A stretch of DNA of 64,000 nt from Bactrocera neohumeralis (GCF_024586455.1 NC_065922.1:31120089-31184088); one strand, 5' to 3'; counted from the first letter of the stretch, positions 12,001 to 24,239 are shown. Notes: a model not told the origin generated them from the letters alone. Program-made: numbers and translations.

Positions 12001-13060
12001 ATCCAAGTAGAGGTATTTTTTTCAATTTTTTTTTCGACAGATCACGCGTGTAAAGACTTACGCCTGAACAACGTCTTCAACTTTACTGCGAAAATTCTCG
12101 TTCGGTAACGAAAACATATCAAAATAATCGGCCTACTCAGCGTACTATTCGCAACACCATCACCCATCTTGAGACCCAGCATGCATTATTGGATAATACT
12201 GGACCGAATAGACCGCGTCCAATACGCAGAGAAGAAAATATAGCAGCCGGAGCTCAGAGTGTACGCGAAGACCGTGGAAAGTCGGTTCGTCGCCATTTAT
12301 TTACTTCGAGATCTTAAACTGAAAGTATACAAAACAGCTGGTGCAAGAACTGAAGCCGCTCGACATTCCCAAACGACAGCGCTTCGCTTAATGTGCTCTT
12401 GAAAAGTTTCAAGAAGATCCGACGTTTTCGAATCAAATTTTGCTCGGGGATGAGGTCTATTTCTAGCTCAATGGGTATGTAAAGAAACAAAATTACTGCA
12501 TTTTGCACGAAGAGCAACCTAGAGAGATTCACGAGCTACCACTTTATCCAGAAAAAACAACGATGCCGGTGGAATCATCGGTCCATATTTCTTTCAAAAT
12601 TATGCCAGTGAGAACGACACCGTCAATGGCGACCGTTATTGCGCCATGATAAGCGACTATTTGATGCCTGTAATTGAATCTCGTGATAGCGGCGACATTC
12701 AGTTTCAACATGACGGCGCCACTTCCCACACATAAATCAACGGATTTATTGAGAGAACACTTCGGTGATCAGGTAGCTTCATGTTTTCGACCGACCGATT
12801 GGCCACCAAGATCGTGTGATATCATACTGTCAGAATTTTTCCTTTGGGGTTCTGTCTAAAGTCTAAGCGGACAATTCCACTTCGATTCAGGCCTTGGAAC
12901 AAAACATCACCTCTGTCATTCGCCAGTTACTGGAGTTACACTCGAAATGCTGCAACGAGTCATCGAAAAGTGGACTCAACGTAGGAACCATCTGATACGT
13001 AGGCGCGGTCAAGATTTGGAAGAGATAATCTTTAAAAAATAAATGCCACGGAATGTTCTT
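12001..13060 (+). mobile_element. Near full-length but dead maT-type mariner
   Basis: The left end GGGTGATCCAAGTAGAGG (11997-12014) is a maT-like terminal motif. Plus-strand transposase text follows in several frames: an N-terminal HTH region (RTIRNTITHLETQHALLDN, ~12140-12200), RRHLF near 12290, a changed first catalytic block around 12430-12480 (GDEVYF*LNGYVKKQNYC, with a stop), VNGDRYCAMISDY near 12620-12665, FQHDGATSHT near 12700 (second catalytic D) and WPPRSCDIILSEFFLWG at 12800-12850 (third D). The family normally has CDLTPLDYFLWG at this last position. Frameshifts and stops make it non-functional. The 3' end near EEIIFKK is at 13040. The right TIR is not convincingly preserved. Confidence 0.85.
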
Positions 13061-14219
13061 TTGAATGATAATAACCATTTACCCTATTTTTAATGGAACG
13101 GAGTGATACAAATTGCATTGAACTTTTCAGTCAAAACAAATATCTGACGCAAAGCAAAGCAAATTCTTGATTACCATCACTCTGTATATACTAGATGAAG
13201 TATTTGGACAATTTCTATCAAATTTAGAACACTTTTGGCATGCTAAAATCACTTGAATCGGTCTTCGTAGAAATTATCGATGAAAGTAATTTGACGATTT
13301 CTTCGTTTTATTTTGGTATACATAGGATATTTCCAGTAAGGTTACGATTGCCCTTTTTCCCTAGTTCCCTTTGATTTCACCAACTTTTACAAAGAAATAC
13401 TTTACTATATCTAAGTATTTTTATAGATGGAAACTATCATTAGACGACATATTCTATTCTAATTCATAAATATTAAAAAAAAAAGATTTTTGATAGTTTA
13501 AACTGATTTAGTGACTTGTTTTCGTTAGTAAAAATAATTACAAATAAATATGGAATAATATATTTTTTCAGGGACAAAGGCATAGTTAATTCCTGCAATT
13601 TTCAAGTTAAAAATAATTTTACAGAGTAAATACATGCAACTACTTTTAATAATGTAAAATAAATACAATTTTGAGTCTATTATACATTTTTTATCATAAT
13701 GTATATCTGAACAACCCTAATGTCCACAAGTACGCTTTTTTCTTTTTGTACTTTAAAGTATGTTGAACTTTATGAATTTGTTTGCTTGTTGATTTGCCTT
13801 TTAACTTTCCTTTTATATTACTTCAAGCGTTCAGTGGGCAAGCAGGCACTCGCTGATTAAGTTGTATGAAGTTGCGCATGCGCATAAGCTTGCTTTTTTG
13901 GAAGAAAACACATACAGTACAAAAAAGTAAATAAACAAAAAGCAGGAACTGGCAAAGAGAATATACATATGTACATAAATTGTATAAGTACAATTTGAAT
14001 TTTTGAGAATTTACTATCTCAAAACATATTTTTGGAGATAAGACAATGTTTCCAGCGAATTTTCAGCGACGGCAGAAAGTCACGAAATGTTCATGTAAAT
14101 ATATGAAATTAAAATGAGAGTACCATAAAATGTTGCAATCATTTTTATGAAACAGTGAAACTGGTGCTGAATATATCACACAAATGTTTATAACAGTAGA
14201 CAGTAGTTTAGCAAAAATG
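13061..14219. other. Non-coding AT-rich DNA
   Basis: No long frame with recognisable content and no clear terminal repeats. Short A runs occur near 13470 and 13925. Confidence 0.5.
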
Positions 14220-15815
14220 AGTTTAAAAAAGAGTGAAGCGGGACGCATTTGCAGAAAAAACACAAAGGCCGAAATACGTAAGTATGAAGAGCTTGATAAG
14301 CCGGCAAAGATACGATGACTAAGAGAAGGTTTCAAGACCGGACGGTATAGTTCAACTCCCAGAGGTGATTTAGCGACTGATGCCTAGAGCATACTCAAAT
14401 TATGGATTGCAGATTTCTTCAGCCTGATGAACAACAGTAAAAACATAACACTTGGATATGCTAAAGCCGATTTTCCAATCGAAGACGATGAAGAAGACGA
14501 CTACGAAGAAGTTCAAATAGCAATTACCCCTTTGAAGAACAACAAAACAGCGTGCCGATGGATTGCCGGCCGAGCTAGACGGCGATGAACTGATAAGGAG
14601 CATGTATCAGTGAATTTAAGTGTGCTTTGCCCAATCCACAAAAAGGGAGATCCTAAAATCTGCGACAACTACAGTGGGATAAACCTTCTCAACATCGCAT
14701 ATAAGGTTTTATCGAGCGAACCGTGTAAAAGATTAAAGTCCACCGTCATAAAACTGATTGGACCTTATCATTGTGGCTTCAGAACTCGAAAATCTCAACT
14801 GGCTAGATATTCACCATGCGGCAAATTTTGGGAAAGACTCGTGAAAAGGAGATCGAAACACATTACCTCTTCGGCGATTTCAAAGTTTCTTTTGACAGCA
14901 AGAAAAGGAACTGCCGCTATGTCTGAATTTTGGATCCCCGCAAAGATCCGTCAGGATCGGGAAGGACCTCTCCGACGTTGAGCAATACCAAAAGCTCCGA
15001 AGGATCGAGAAAGACCTCTCCGAGCCTTTCGATACCCAACGAGGTTTCAGAGAAGGGGACTACCTATCGAGTGATTTCTTCAAGAGAATAATTCGATCTG
15101 CAGATCTGAATAGAGAAGGCACAATCTTCTACAAAAGTGTACAACTCCAGGTTGGACAAAGAAGCGAAGCAAATGGGTCTGGTAGTGAACGAGGGCAAGA
15201 CGAAATATTTCCTGTCATCAAACAAATAGTCGTCGCACTCGCGACTAGCTTCAACGTCACTGTTGACACAACAAGGTCGTAGATAATTTTGTCTATCTTG
15301 GAAACAGTATTAATACTAACAACAACGTTAGCCTCGAAATTCAACGCAAAATAACTCTTACCAGCAGGTGCTACTTCGTACTGAGTAGACTATTGAGAAG
15401 TAAAGTCCTCTCTCGACAAAGAAAGACCGAACTCTATAAGTCATTCATCACATCCGTCCTACTATATGATGCAAAGGCATGGACAATGACAACATCTGAT
15501 GATTCGAGTACGAGTTTTCGAGAGAAAGATTCTTGGTCGACCTTGAAATAGTTCAGCGAATTAAGCGACAGTGGTTATGCTGGCTAGGTCATGTCATTCG
15601 AATCCAGCTCTGAAAATATTTGAGGCAGTACACGCCGGGGAAACAGAGGAAGAGGAAGACATCCGTTGGAGAGATCAAGTGGAGATGGACCTGGCTGCCC
15701 TTGGTATTTCGAATTGACTCAAAACAGCGAAAAAGAATAACGACTGGCGCGCAGTTGTAAACTCGGCTATAATCACATAAGCAGTATCTACGCCAATTAA
15801 GAAGAAGAAGACGTA
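14220..15815 (+). mobile_element. RTE-like LINE, 5'-truncated, dead copy
   Basis: The order matches the other copies in this window. A linker (EAGRICRKNTKAEIRKYEEL, ~14230-14290) is followed by ITPLKNNKTA near 14520, then HKKGDPKICDNYSGINLLN (14640-14700) opening the RT domain, PYHCGFRTRKS near 14770, and SEPFDTQRGF near 15020. The RT catalytic YADD block is deleted between TIFYKSVQL and the GQRSEANG segment near 15150. The C-terminal part includes DNFVYLGNSI near 15280 and RWLGHVI near 15580 with frameshifts. It ends in an AAGAAGAAG tail, typical of RTE-clade 3' ends with short tandem tails. A duplicated SVRIGKDLSEP-like piece at 14940-15040 is an extra rearrangement. Confidence 0.88.
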
Positions 15816-16338
15816 TTTAATGAGATAGGTTTAGAAGCAATTTATAACTTTGTCTATAGAAAGATTACATGATAATATAAAAATTATGGATGTACATACA
15901 TCCATGAGACCTCATCAATAATTCAGGTCTCACATAAGTTGTGAATATTGGATCAGGCACATTATTGTAACACATTGGAAAGTATCAATGCTTTCGACGT
16001 GAAGATTACAAACTCAGTGGTAAGCAGTTTTGGATGGTTTTTCCCGGGTCTTAAAGTAAAAAGCATTATCTTATTCTAAAATAGGGCATACTTCTCTTTT
16101 TATGAATGATAGTTGTAAGACTAATATACAAAAGCTTAAGCCAAAGAGTATGTATAAAAAATGTCGTAATATATACCTATGAATACACATATGTATATAT
16201 GTGTATATACTATATAAATGTGCACAGCAGCAAGTGCACATTCATTAAGAAAAAGTACGAAAAGCGTGAAAAGGAACAAAAATAAGAATATATTAATTGA
16301 AGCCTTTGTACGGGTGGCATACTCTGTGTGTACATATA
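15816..16338. other. Non-coding DNA, no feature recognised
   Basis: AT-rich sequence with short TATG runs near 16190-16210. No supported gene. Confidence 0.45.
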
Positions 16339-16733
16339 CGAGGTGTGCTCAAAAAGTATGGCGATTTCCTCTTTTCATTAAAAACTTTTTCATATATTAA
16401 CATTAATGTCGGTCACCTTAAATAAACTTTTTCAGCAACAAAACTCTTATGCCAACACTTACATATATCTGTGCTCAGATCACATCTTCCAGTAATGATG
16501 AATTTAACTTCTTAATATTAAAAAATATTTCTTCATTGCAATTTACGAAATAAGAAGTTATAGGAACTTTAAAAACGTGCTTTTATTCAAATCATTTCAT
16601 CAGCTGAGAGCTGCTGCCAGAGTGTGGTTAATTATTGTCATCTTCTCAGCTTTCAAATAAAATAAAATTAAAGTAAACTTTAAATAGACAAACTTCGCAG
16701 AATTTGAGCTATCTTACTTTTTGAGCCCACCTT
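16339..16733. mobile_element. MITE with mariner-like TIRs, ~394 bp
   Basis: CGAGGTGTGCTCAAAAAGTA at the left end matches, inverted, TTACTTTTTGAGCCCACCTTA at the right end, with few mismatches. A TA lies immediately before the left end and at the right edge, as expected for the TA target of the Tc1/mariner superfamily. The interior has no open frame. It is most likely a deletion derivative of a mariner-type element. No full-length partner with these ends is seen in the window. Confidence 0.75.
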
Positions 16734-17757
16734 ATATGTACACCAGCATATGCTCACTTGACGGCCACTAAATCACCTACACCTCCCTACGTTCCGCTAC
16801 TAATCCGCGAGGCAAAACTCAGCTGCGGAACAATTCTAACTATTAAGTGACGACTTTATTGCCTTAATTTTGATGGATACACGAGCGCGACGATTTGCAC
16901 AAAACGGTTCGTTGACGCTGTTTGCCCCATGAACTACGCTAAAAGCTATTTACATTCGCTCGATAAGTGTGTATGCATGAGGAATTGTACCCGGATATAT
17001 AAATTCACACTACAAACATGTATGTATATATGGAAGCGATTGATTTGGTTTAGCAGTAGCGACCGTAAATGGTGATCGCTAAAGAGATGTACGTGTGAAG
17101 CTGTAGAAATTTACGCTTGATCAGCTGTAAATTTTCGCGCGACAAAATTTTAAGTGAAATATTTGGTTTTTTACTTTTTTCTTTGTGTTCTTATTTGGCA
17201 AGTGGTTGATGGTTTTTATAGTGTTCTTATTTTTTTATTAGTTTGAACGTTTTGCAGGCAATTATATTTTTTGAAAACAGCAAAGAAATTCTTATTATAA
17301 AGAAGCATCAATAATAATAATGATCCCCCCCCTTAGGTCATTTCTCACTTTGAAAATTTGAAAATAAATTATAATTTGACAAAAACATTGTTTTTTCTAT
17401 TATGAGTCTCTCATGAATAAGTCATTCAAAAGTTATATTTATCATCAAATGCATTAATATTCTCGTGTATTTGAAATAATCAAAAGCAATTTAAAATATT
17501 AAAACGATTTATGAAAACAGTTTTCAAATTTTATTATGAAAAAGTTTTATGCAAAGTCATCAAAAATACTTATAAATGAGAAGCATCTAAATTTAAAACT
17601 CAATAATAATAATGATTTGTAGTGTAACTGACCACGAAAAACGTAATTGAATAAAAATCGAATTTGAATTCATTAAAATCATACAATTTGCGAGAACAAA
17701 GAATATTTAACATATGAAAGGCCGGAAAATTCTTTTAGGTGCTGGCAAAACTTTATA
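16734..17757. other. Non-coding DNA
   Basis: Unique-looking AT-rich DNA with a short C run (CCCCCCCCTTAGG) near 17325-17335. No gene was recognised. Confidence 0.45.
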
Positions 17758-18196
17758 TTAGGTAGTCGAAAAAGTCTTTTCGTATTTTGTCAATAGATGT
17801 CGTTGCAGTCGTATATCTCCAGTGCTACCAATCACATTGTGTCATAGAAATATAGTGCTGGAAAGGTGAGAAAGCTTCATTTAACCAAAAAAAAAAAATA
17901 AATTCAGGAAAGTTGAAAAAAGGTACAGCTGTTCAAAAATGAGTGAAAATAATGAAGAAATTCAATATATTTTGAAATTTTTGTATAAAAAAGGGAAAGG
18001 GATACTACGTCAGTTCGTGTAGAAGTTTCGATTTACACCAATGAAAGTTTTATACTGATGGAGTAATGCCTCTATCTTACAAATGCCAAAAAGTGGTGAA
18101 CTAAAATGGTACATAATTAATTAATTAGTATAAATATAAAAAAAAAATAAGTTGAAGTTTGATTAGAAATGCTAAACGACTTTTTCGACTACCCAA
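17758..18196 (+). mobile_element. Mariner (mellifera-type) internal-deletion derivative, 439 bp
   Basis: The left end TTAGGTAGTCGAAAAAGTCT and the right end, whose reverse complement is TTGGGTAGTCGAAAAAGTCG, are matching TIRs flanked by TA on both sides. The first ~200 bp match the longer copy at 50,153, including the start MSENNEEIQYILKFLYKKGK at about 17940-18000. Sequence then jumps to 3' material (CAAAAAGTGGTGAACTAAAATGGTAC-like) shared with that copy. The catalytic core is gone, so it can only have been moved in trans. Confidence 0.9.
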
Positions 18197-18299
18197 TAAT
18201 AAGTACAGACCCGAATTTATCTACTTTTTCCAATACCAGATACTAATAAAATGTCTTTCTGAGATTCTCTGCGATTCACATACCCTCAACAATTATATG

Positions 18300-18500
18300 T
18301 AGTAAAATCAGCCGGATGTTCGAAACTTCGAAATTACTTATATGGGGACTAGGTGATGTTTTCACTCAATTTTATCTCTTCGCGGCACAAATATACACTA
18401 TTGTGAGTAAAACACGCCCTGTCATTTTCATTGAGATAACTCACATATTGATCGATATTTGCGGTACGATATAAAATCAACCGGAACTTTGAAAATCTTA
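18300..18500 (-). repeat. Dispersed-repeat fragment (family D1)
   Basis: AAAATCAGCCGGA, GGGGACTAGGTGATG and ATTTTCATTGAGATAACTCA resemble internal pieces of a very common fly dispersed repeat. The assignment is from memory and the strand is inferred from the adjacent larger piece at 18.78-19.40 kb. Confidence 0.4.
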
Positions 18501-18779
18501 TACAAGTATTACTACTGTAATCAAATTGAAAGGTGAATTATTAATTTATACAAGTGCTGTGATGACTGGAAAATTCGTTGACATAAGTGTATTGCAGCGG
18601 GAGGGGATTACTTTAAAGGAGATGAAATGGACAAAATTCACTTTTCAATTGGATCACAGTTGTATGTATATGAAGACAAAGCGAAGTTTGGCCCGATTCA
18701 ACACATTTGTAGTTCACAGAGATACATATTACTGTCAGTAAAAGATTTTCTCTGAAGCTCATTTATAGATTAGTAAAAA

Positions 18780-19400
18780 GTCAATTGTAAATGTTGGGCT
18801 CCAAACATTCGGTATCTAGGGGCTTGAACTGTTTTTGTTGGATTTGGTCAATTTTTGGGCATAAGGCGGCATACTCTAAGGGCTTTATTCGTGCAAAGTT
18901 CTATCCTGTTATATTAATTGCTTCTCGATTTGTACACTCAAAAGGAAAGAATCAGAGGCAATTTAAAATACCACATCCATCCACAACTTTTGCTCCGGCT
19001 TTTTCACCCTACGTTACGGGTATCGCGCGTAGTTTTAACAGTACCGCGGTATGGAGAATGAGCTGGGGTATCATCCAATTTCAACCATTTTCACACTGTC
19101 GGTAGGATCTTTTATAATATTTGCGCTAGATGAATTTGATTGTTGTAGCTTCAGTGGTTCAGAATGTATGTACATTAAACTTACGGGAGGGCGGGGTCTC
19201 CCCCACCTTTTGAAATTGTTTTTTTTCGAGTTATTTTTTACAAACGAACGAGATATCAAGATATCTCAATTTTTACTCAAATTAAACCTTACACAAATAG
19301 ACGGACGGACAGACAGACATGAGGATTTCAACTCGTCTCGTCATCCTGATCATTTATATATGCGCTTGTCTTTCTGAAGTACATAAAGTGCATTTTTACG
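18780..19400 (-). repeat. Dispersed repeat D1, inverted relative to the 40-kb copy
   Basis: Sequence at 18790-18945 (CGGTATCTAGGGGCTTGAAC, TTGTTGGATTTGGTC, GGCGGCATACTC, TGATTTGTACACTC-like) is recognisably the reverse complement of 40,930-41,090. The 19,230-19,360 part (GAGATATCAAGATATCTCAA, GACGGACGGACAGACAGACA) is the reverse complement of the 40,300-40,350 part. These are two inverted copies of one family 21 kb apart. Frames of 70-108 codons here are non-coding repeat. The direction is arbitrary, with the 40-kb copy called plus. Confidence 0.8.
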
Positions 19401-19429
19401 ATGAAATGAAGTTATTCAAGTTTCTGGTG

Positions 19430-19660
19430 CCGAAACGTTCAGAATGTTGCAAAATATCTTCGCTGATAATTGTTTGCAGGAAACAAGTGTTTTGATTGGT
19501 AAAAATTATTTAAAGAGGATCGTCAATAAAATAAAGATGCTGGTGTTTAATAATCGACGATTAACAGTCAGAAAACTTACTGGCATCCTTGGAATATCGG
19601 AAGGATCACTGAAAAGATTATTTGGAAAAAAGAAAGCAAAATATACCATTTTTTTCGAAA
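19430..19660 (+). mobile_element. Mariner-like transposase HTH fragment
   Basis: A plus frame reads NKIKMLVFNNRRLTVRKL then TGILGISEGSLKRLFGKK. This matches the second helix-turn-helix of SETMAR/mariner-type transposases (family form ENRRLTVRDLTGIVGISEGS). Nothing of the catalytic domain follows; downstream is AT-rich and the remaining frame to 19794 is unrelated. No TIRs were found. Confidence 0.7.
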
Positions 19661-20364
19661 AACAGTCTGAGTCTTGCATATTATATTATAAACTAAATAG
19701 GTTGGTGCACAAACGAGTATACATATATAAACATGTATACATATACATTTTTATACGTAATTTTGATATCACGTTTCCACAAAACACCAATTAAAGTGTT
19801 CATATATAATATTCACTCTTTGTTGTCATATATATATTTTTTTATACTACTTTCTGTATTACATTTACATATGACTATACTTTAATGGACTTACATTTTT
19901 GTGATAAAATTGCTGTGTCATTTATGTGGAACTTTTGTGATTCATGCGACAGTAAATTAAACCATGTCACTGCACAATAAGAGAAACCCTGATTCATTGA
20001 TATCTGCATGTGCATAAGAAATCGCAATCGAAAAATTTATTATAAATGAAATGAAACTTGTAAAAGTAATGCGATCGGGCCTTTTATCGGCACTACTAAT
20101 GAATTATTGAATCATATTTTAAATATATGGAATTATTAAAAAAAAATGTGCAAATTCAAAAAAAGAAAAATTTCACTATCCACACAAAAATATTTGTCGA
20201 ATTTCCTTCCGATTTTTAATTATTAAGATGAAAAAAGTGAACATTCTTATGTGTAAGATCAAATACATCGATTGTATTAACGAAATTATTCTTTTTTTCG
20301 TCTTAAACCCTAGACTTTCGTCCCTTTTGGAATAAATAGGACAGTGGATTTCCACAATTCTATT
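19661..20364. other. Non-coding AT-rich DNA
   Basis: TA-rich and TATG-rich runs and no recognisable gene. Confidence 0.45.
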
Positions 20365-20455
20365 TTGTGGCAGCGTAGTTTGTCTTTTAATTCGCTGAAC
20401 TATGTCGATATCGTCGTATATCTCGTAAATGAAGTAGTAGTTATTTGTTGCTAGG
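20365..20455 (-). mobile_element. Tiny RTE-like LINE fragment
   Basis: The minus strand reads YEIYDDIDIVQRIKRQTTLP. This is identical in register to YEIYDDIDIVQRIKRQRLRW in the plus-strand copy at 55.6 kb. Only about 90 bp are preserved. It is the only minus-strand RTE piece in the window. Confidence 0.8.
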
Positions 20456-20614
20456 CCCAATCCATAAGATAGATGTGTATGAGCATCTTAACCAAGCTCG
20501 CTAAGCTTTTGAGGAGACACTATTGAGACGTCTGGGATGTAGGAAGCTGCTCATATTAGATGATTTCTTGCGTTAAACAGATAAAAAAAGCCTTCTTGAC
20601 CATCAATTTTAACT

Positions 20615-20965
20615 TAAACACCGAAGACAAACTGTAAAATTTGGCAACAAAAAGGTTGTTGACCTTCAAAAATGTAAATAAAATTGTCAGTGGCCCAATA
20701 AAATGTAAATAAAAGTTTCTGACCCCAAAACAATGGTTCTTGACTTTCATAAATGTAAAAAAAGGTTGAGAACTTGGCTAAATATAAAAAAGGTCATTGC
20801 CCTCATGAAATGTAAATAAAGGGGTCATTGATCCACAAAATGTAAACAAAAATGGCATTGACCTTAAAAAATGTAAACAAAAAGGGCGTTGACCCCAAAA
20901 AATTTAAACAAAGGTTTGGTTGACTTTCATAAATGTAAACAAAAGTTCTTGACTTGTCATATTAT
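20615..20965. repeat. Degenerate ~31-bp minisatellite
   Basis: About ten units begin with TGTAAACAAA or TGTAAATAAA, continue into a GGNNTTGAC(C/T) core and end in CAAAAAA or CATAAA. The best-preserved consecutive units at 20835-20930 are 30-31 bp long. Units outside that core vary in length. No coding frame is conserved across units. Confidence 0.8.
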
Positions 20966-21375
20966 TAAGTTTAACAATTTATCAAATAAACTAGCAGAAA
21001 TGGGTGAAAAATATTAGTAAGTTTTTTGTCTAATTACAAATGTTGTTGAATTTTATCATAAAAAATATAAATTTTTTTTAATAATTATTAAAATAAGTAT
21101 GTATATACATTTTTTTTTAATCTGAGCTCATTATCTATGTTAACGGAAGCTCACGTTATTGCTGTTACACATAAAAGGTGATATTTTAAGAACTTTGAGA
21201 GTAAACAGTAAAGCACAGGCTTGTAAACGTAAGGTCAATTACCAATAAGAGGATATTAAATTTCTTTATATTATAGTTCGATCTGCATAATATTCGGAGA
21301 TTGTACCGTTTTTTAACCATAATCTATCCCAAATGCAAATTTTTTCCACAAAAGAACTTTATTTTGATCGGTAAG
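20966..21375. other. AT-rich non-coding DNA
   Basis: Between the minisatellite and the duplication. Nothing recognised. Confidence 0.45.
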
Positions 21376-21822
21376 CTTATATGGTAGCTGTGTAGAAATG
21401 GCGATTGCGACATATTTTAACAACCAACCAAATGTTTACAAGATTTTTAATAAAATTTTATTGTCAACAATGATAAAAACAGATCTTTAGTTGAGTCCTT
21501 GATTCCATTTAAAAAAATTGGGGTACTCAGATATTTTTCGTCCCTTTTTTGCTAATTTTTTGCAAGTTCTTCGATCATATGTAAGAAAATGCAAATTGGC
21601 AGAGACTATAACAAATTGAATTAAACTCATGACGCTTTAGAGAAAAAGAAAATAAAAAAAGATATTTTCCTTAATAAGATCATATGAGCGAGAGACGAAT
21701 TTAAAAACGCAGCAAACGCATAATGCTATCTAGTGGCAAATTTTTTAACCTTTTAAAAGCATAATAAAAATGAAAATTTGGCATTTTATATCAAATAAAC
21801 ATTTATGTTTTTTAGTTTTTCT
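21376..21822 (+). repeat. Tandem duplication, first (shorter) copy
   Basis: Starts at TATATGGTAGCTGTGTAG, contains GCGATTGCGACA, CCAAATGTTTACAAGATTTTT, AATTAAACTCATGACGCTTT and GATCATATGAGCG, and ends near TTTATGTTTTTTAG. All these anchors recur in the same order in 21,823-22,440. This copy is about 170 bp shorter because of many small deletions. Its function is unknown and no long frame is present. Confidence 0.85.
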
Positions 21823-22440
21823 TTATATGATAGCTGTGTACTGAAATCGGCGATTGCGACAGGTGAGTAAGTACACCCTAACCCTAACCAACCAAATGTT
21901 TACAAGATTTTTTTAAATTCTCATAACAATTAAATTTTATTGCAACAACAATGATTGACATGACAGAGTCGTTCCCTTAGTTGAGTGCGTTCACTTCTTC
22001 CATTTACATCTCCATTCATACTCAGACATTTTTCGTACTTTTGGTCTAAAAAACAGCGCTGAAGATAGCTTTTTGCAAGTTATTCGATCATACTTGTAAG
22101 AAAATGCAAACTTTGTTGGTGCAGAGAACGATAACTAACAGAACAAATTGAATTAAACTCAGTGACGCTTTAGAGAAAAAAAAAATGAAAAACAGAAACA
22201 CAACTTGTAGAATTGCTCTCAATAATAAGATCATATGAGCGGAGAGACAAATGCTTAAAAAACGCAGCAAACGCATTCTGAATTGTTCGAAATCTATGTC
22301 TAGTGGCTAATTATGTATGAATATGTGACACGAGCTTAACAGCTGTAATTAAAAGCGATACGATAAAAATGGAAAAAAATTGGCAAAACGGTAATTGTAT
22401 ACCCTTCATGAATAAAAGCAAACTTTATGTTTTTTAGTGG
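21823..22440 (+). repeat. Tandem duplication, second (longer) copy
   Basis: Same anchors in the same order as the preceding unit, from TATATGATAGCTGTGTAC to TTTATGTTTTTTAG. It includes CACCCTAACCCTAACCAACC near 21,872, where the first copy has only CAACCAACC. It is non-coding. A 62-codon minus frame is not recognisable. Confidence 0.85.
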
Positions 22441-22544
22441 TTTTCGGTTCGGTTTTCGCATTTGAAATAAAAATCGGTTTGATTCGTTGTTCGGTTCAAA
22501 ACCCGCAAAACCGGATCGGTTCAAAAGCCCTTTTTGCAGCCCTT

Positions 22545-24239
22545 CTTGATATAAAAATACCATTAGACGAGAATGGATCTTTCAATTTTGAGGAGGATAA
22601 ACTCAGTCTCAGGCACGGGGGTATTCTCCGCTGATCTATTCATATCTCTCTATGTTTTCTGATCGGCTAGCATCTTGAAGTTCTTAGAAAAAGTAAAATT
22701 TCTATTAGAAAACCACAGGAATATACATAAAGCAACTATATTCAGCCAGGCGGCGCTTGGCCTATGAATTTAACTCATGATAACTTTGTTAGTTGACACA
22801 TCAAGAGATAAGAGCAGAAAAATGACGATCCAAGATAGATCTGGGCTTTAAGCCTTGACCACAGGAACATTTTCGGTAACGAAAAAGCAGAAGAAGTTTT
22901 GAGTTGTTTCCTCATATTCTTCCAGAATCACCAAAGGAAAGATGGCAATCTTTAACAAGATTCCCAGCCTGGAAAAACAATAGGGCAAAATGGCCTAACT
23001 AACATCCCAAAACATATGGCAGGAAGAAGCTAACGACTTATTAAATGGGTCAAGAAATCTTCTAGTTCCACAACAACGCTCTGGCCATTTGGGGAACATG
23101 GTCTTTTTCCAAAATGGGTCCTCCCTACCACACAAAGACTGCAAAAATAATATGCTGCGGAGTAGCAGGTGTCAAGGAAACAATTTTCCACTTCTGGCGA
23201 ATGCCTCTAGCACAGATCCGACAAAAAGACGATGGATCCACCTTTTGCACCAAACCAAATATAACCAAAAGCATATCGGACATAAGTATAAATCGAAAAA
23301 CCTACTTTTATTATATAATTGCACTGAGAGAGAAAACTGAAAAAATTGCAACATATCTGTCGAAAGAAAGACACTAAGAGTGAATAACGTCAAACAGAGG
23401 AAGCACCAATAAATCTTCTAGAAAGTGCGACAATTTACAGAAAGCCATAAGTTTCCTTTGAAAATGAGAAGGGAGAGATACAAAATTTCTGAAGCAACCA
23501 TTTGTATCTCCAGCTGAAGAAAGGTATCAGCGAAATACATATTGAAGGTGACAAAATGAATCGACGTCAATTTTTCTAGAGTCTACGTGCGTATGAAGTT
23601 CTAGCAGGCATGCTGCGGTATGTTGTATTAATCTTGAGTTGCTAAATGACTACAATTCCGAAATTGGTATTCCCATAAGACTTAAGAGACCTGTAATTTT
23701 TTTTTACAGAGTTTTTAGAAGAGCTAGGAGCAGCAATGCTGAATTCTTCATTAGCTCTAAATTGGATAAAAAACCAAAGAGAATAAGTGAGGTACAGCAC
23801 GAAGACAATATGGGATATTTCGCTCTAAATAAAAATACTTTATAATGACAACTTTTGATTTGTATAGAGACACAGTGGCTACGCCCGCTAGACTATGGAT
23901 GAATAATTTTCGATAAGAAACAGAAATGAGAATAAAACTTGAAATGAGAATAAAGCTGTCTACATGCAATTATACACGTCATGACATTATAGATACTTAA
24001 ATGCACATACCGATTTGATATGCCGGCTGCTAAGCTCTACTTTATGTACTATACTTTTATATTATTATTTTTTGATTGCATACTATAAGTATGTACTATA
24101 TTTAGATATGTGTAGAAGCAAGTCTGTGACACTGGCACAATTATGTCATTGCGTATTCTACTTAGTTAGCTTGTTTTTGTCCGCGCTAGTGATGATAAGC
24201 TGCAATTATATGTTTACTTATATATATATCTACTTTGTA
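22545..24239 (+). mobile_element. LINE 3' region plus flank, copy A (RNase H and zinc knuckle, deletion-ridden)
   Basis: Parallel to copy B at 25,407-27,129. Shared anchors are CTCAGTCTCAGGCACGGGGG, CACAGGAACATTTTCGGTAA (the GHRNIFGN segment of RNase H), AAGGAAACAATTTTCCACTT (the KETIFHF zinc-knuckle segment) and then the whole tail. Up to about 23,340 copy A lacks many 3-20-base pieces present in B, so the domains are unreadable. From 23,340 to 24,239 the two copies are almost identical. The copy ends at CTACTTTGTA, exactly where a maT element begins. The 5' side (22,440-22,545) does not match the upstream of B. Confidence 0.85.

Noticed and set aside
21865..21885. CCCTAACCCTAACC, vertebrate-type telomere-like repeat.
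   Set aside because: Only two units, inside a larger non-telomeric tandem duplication.
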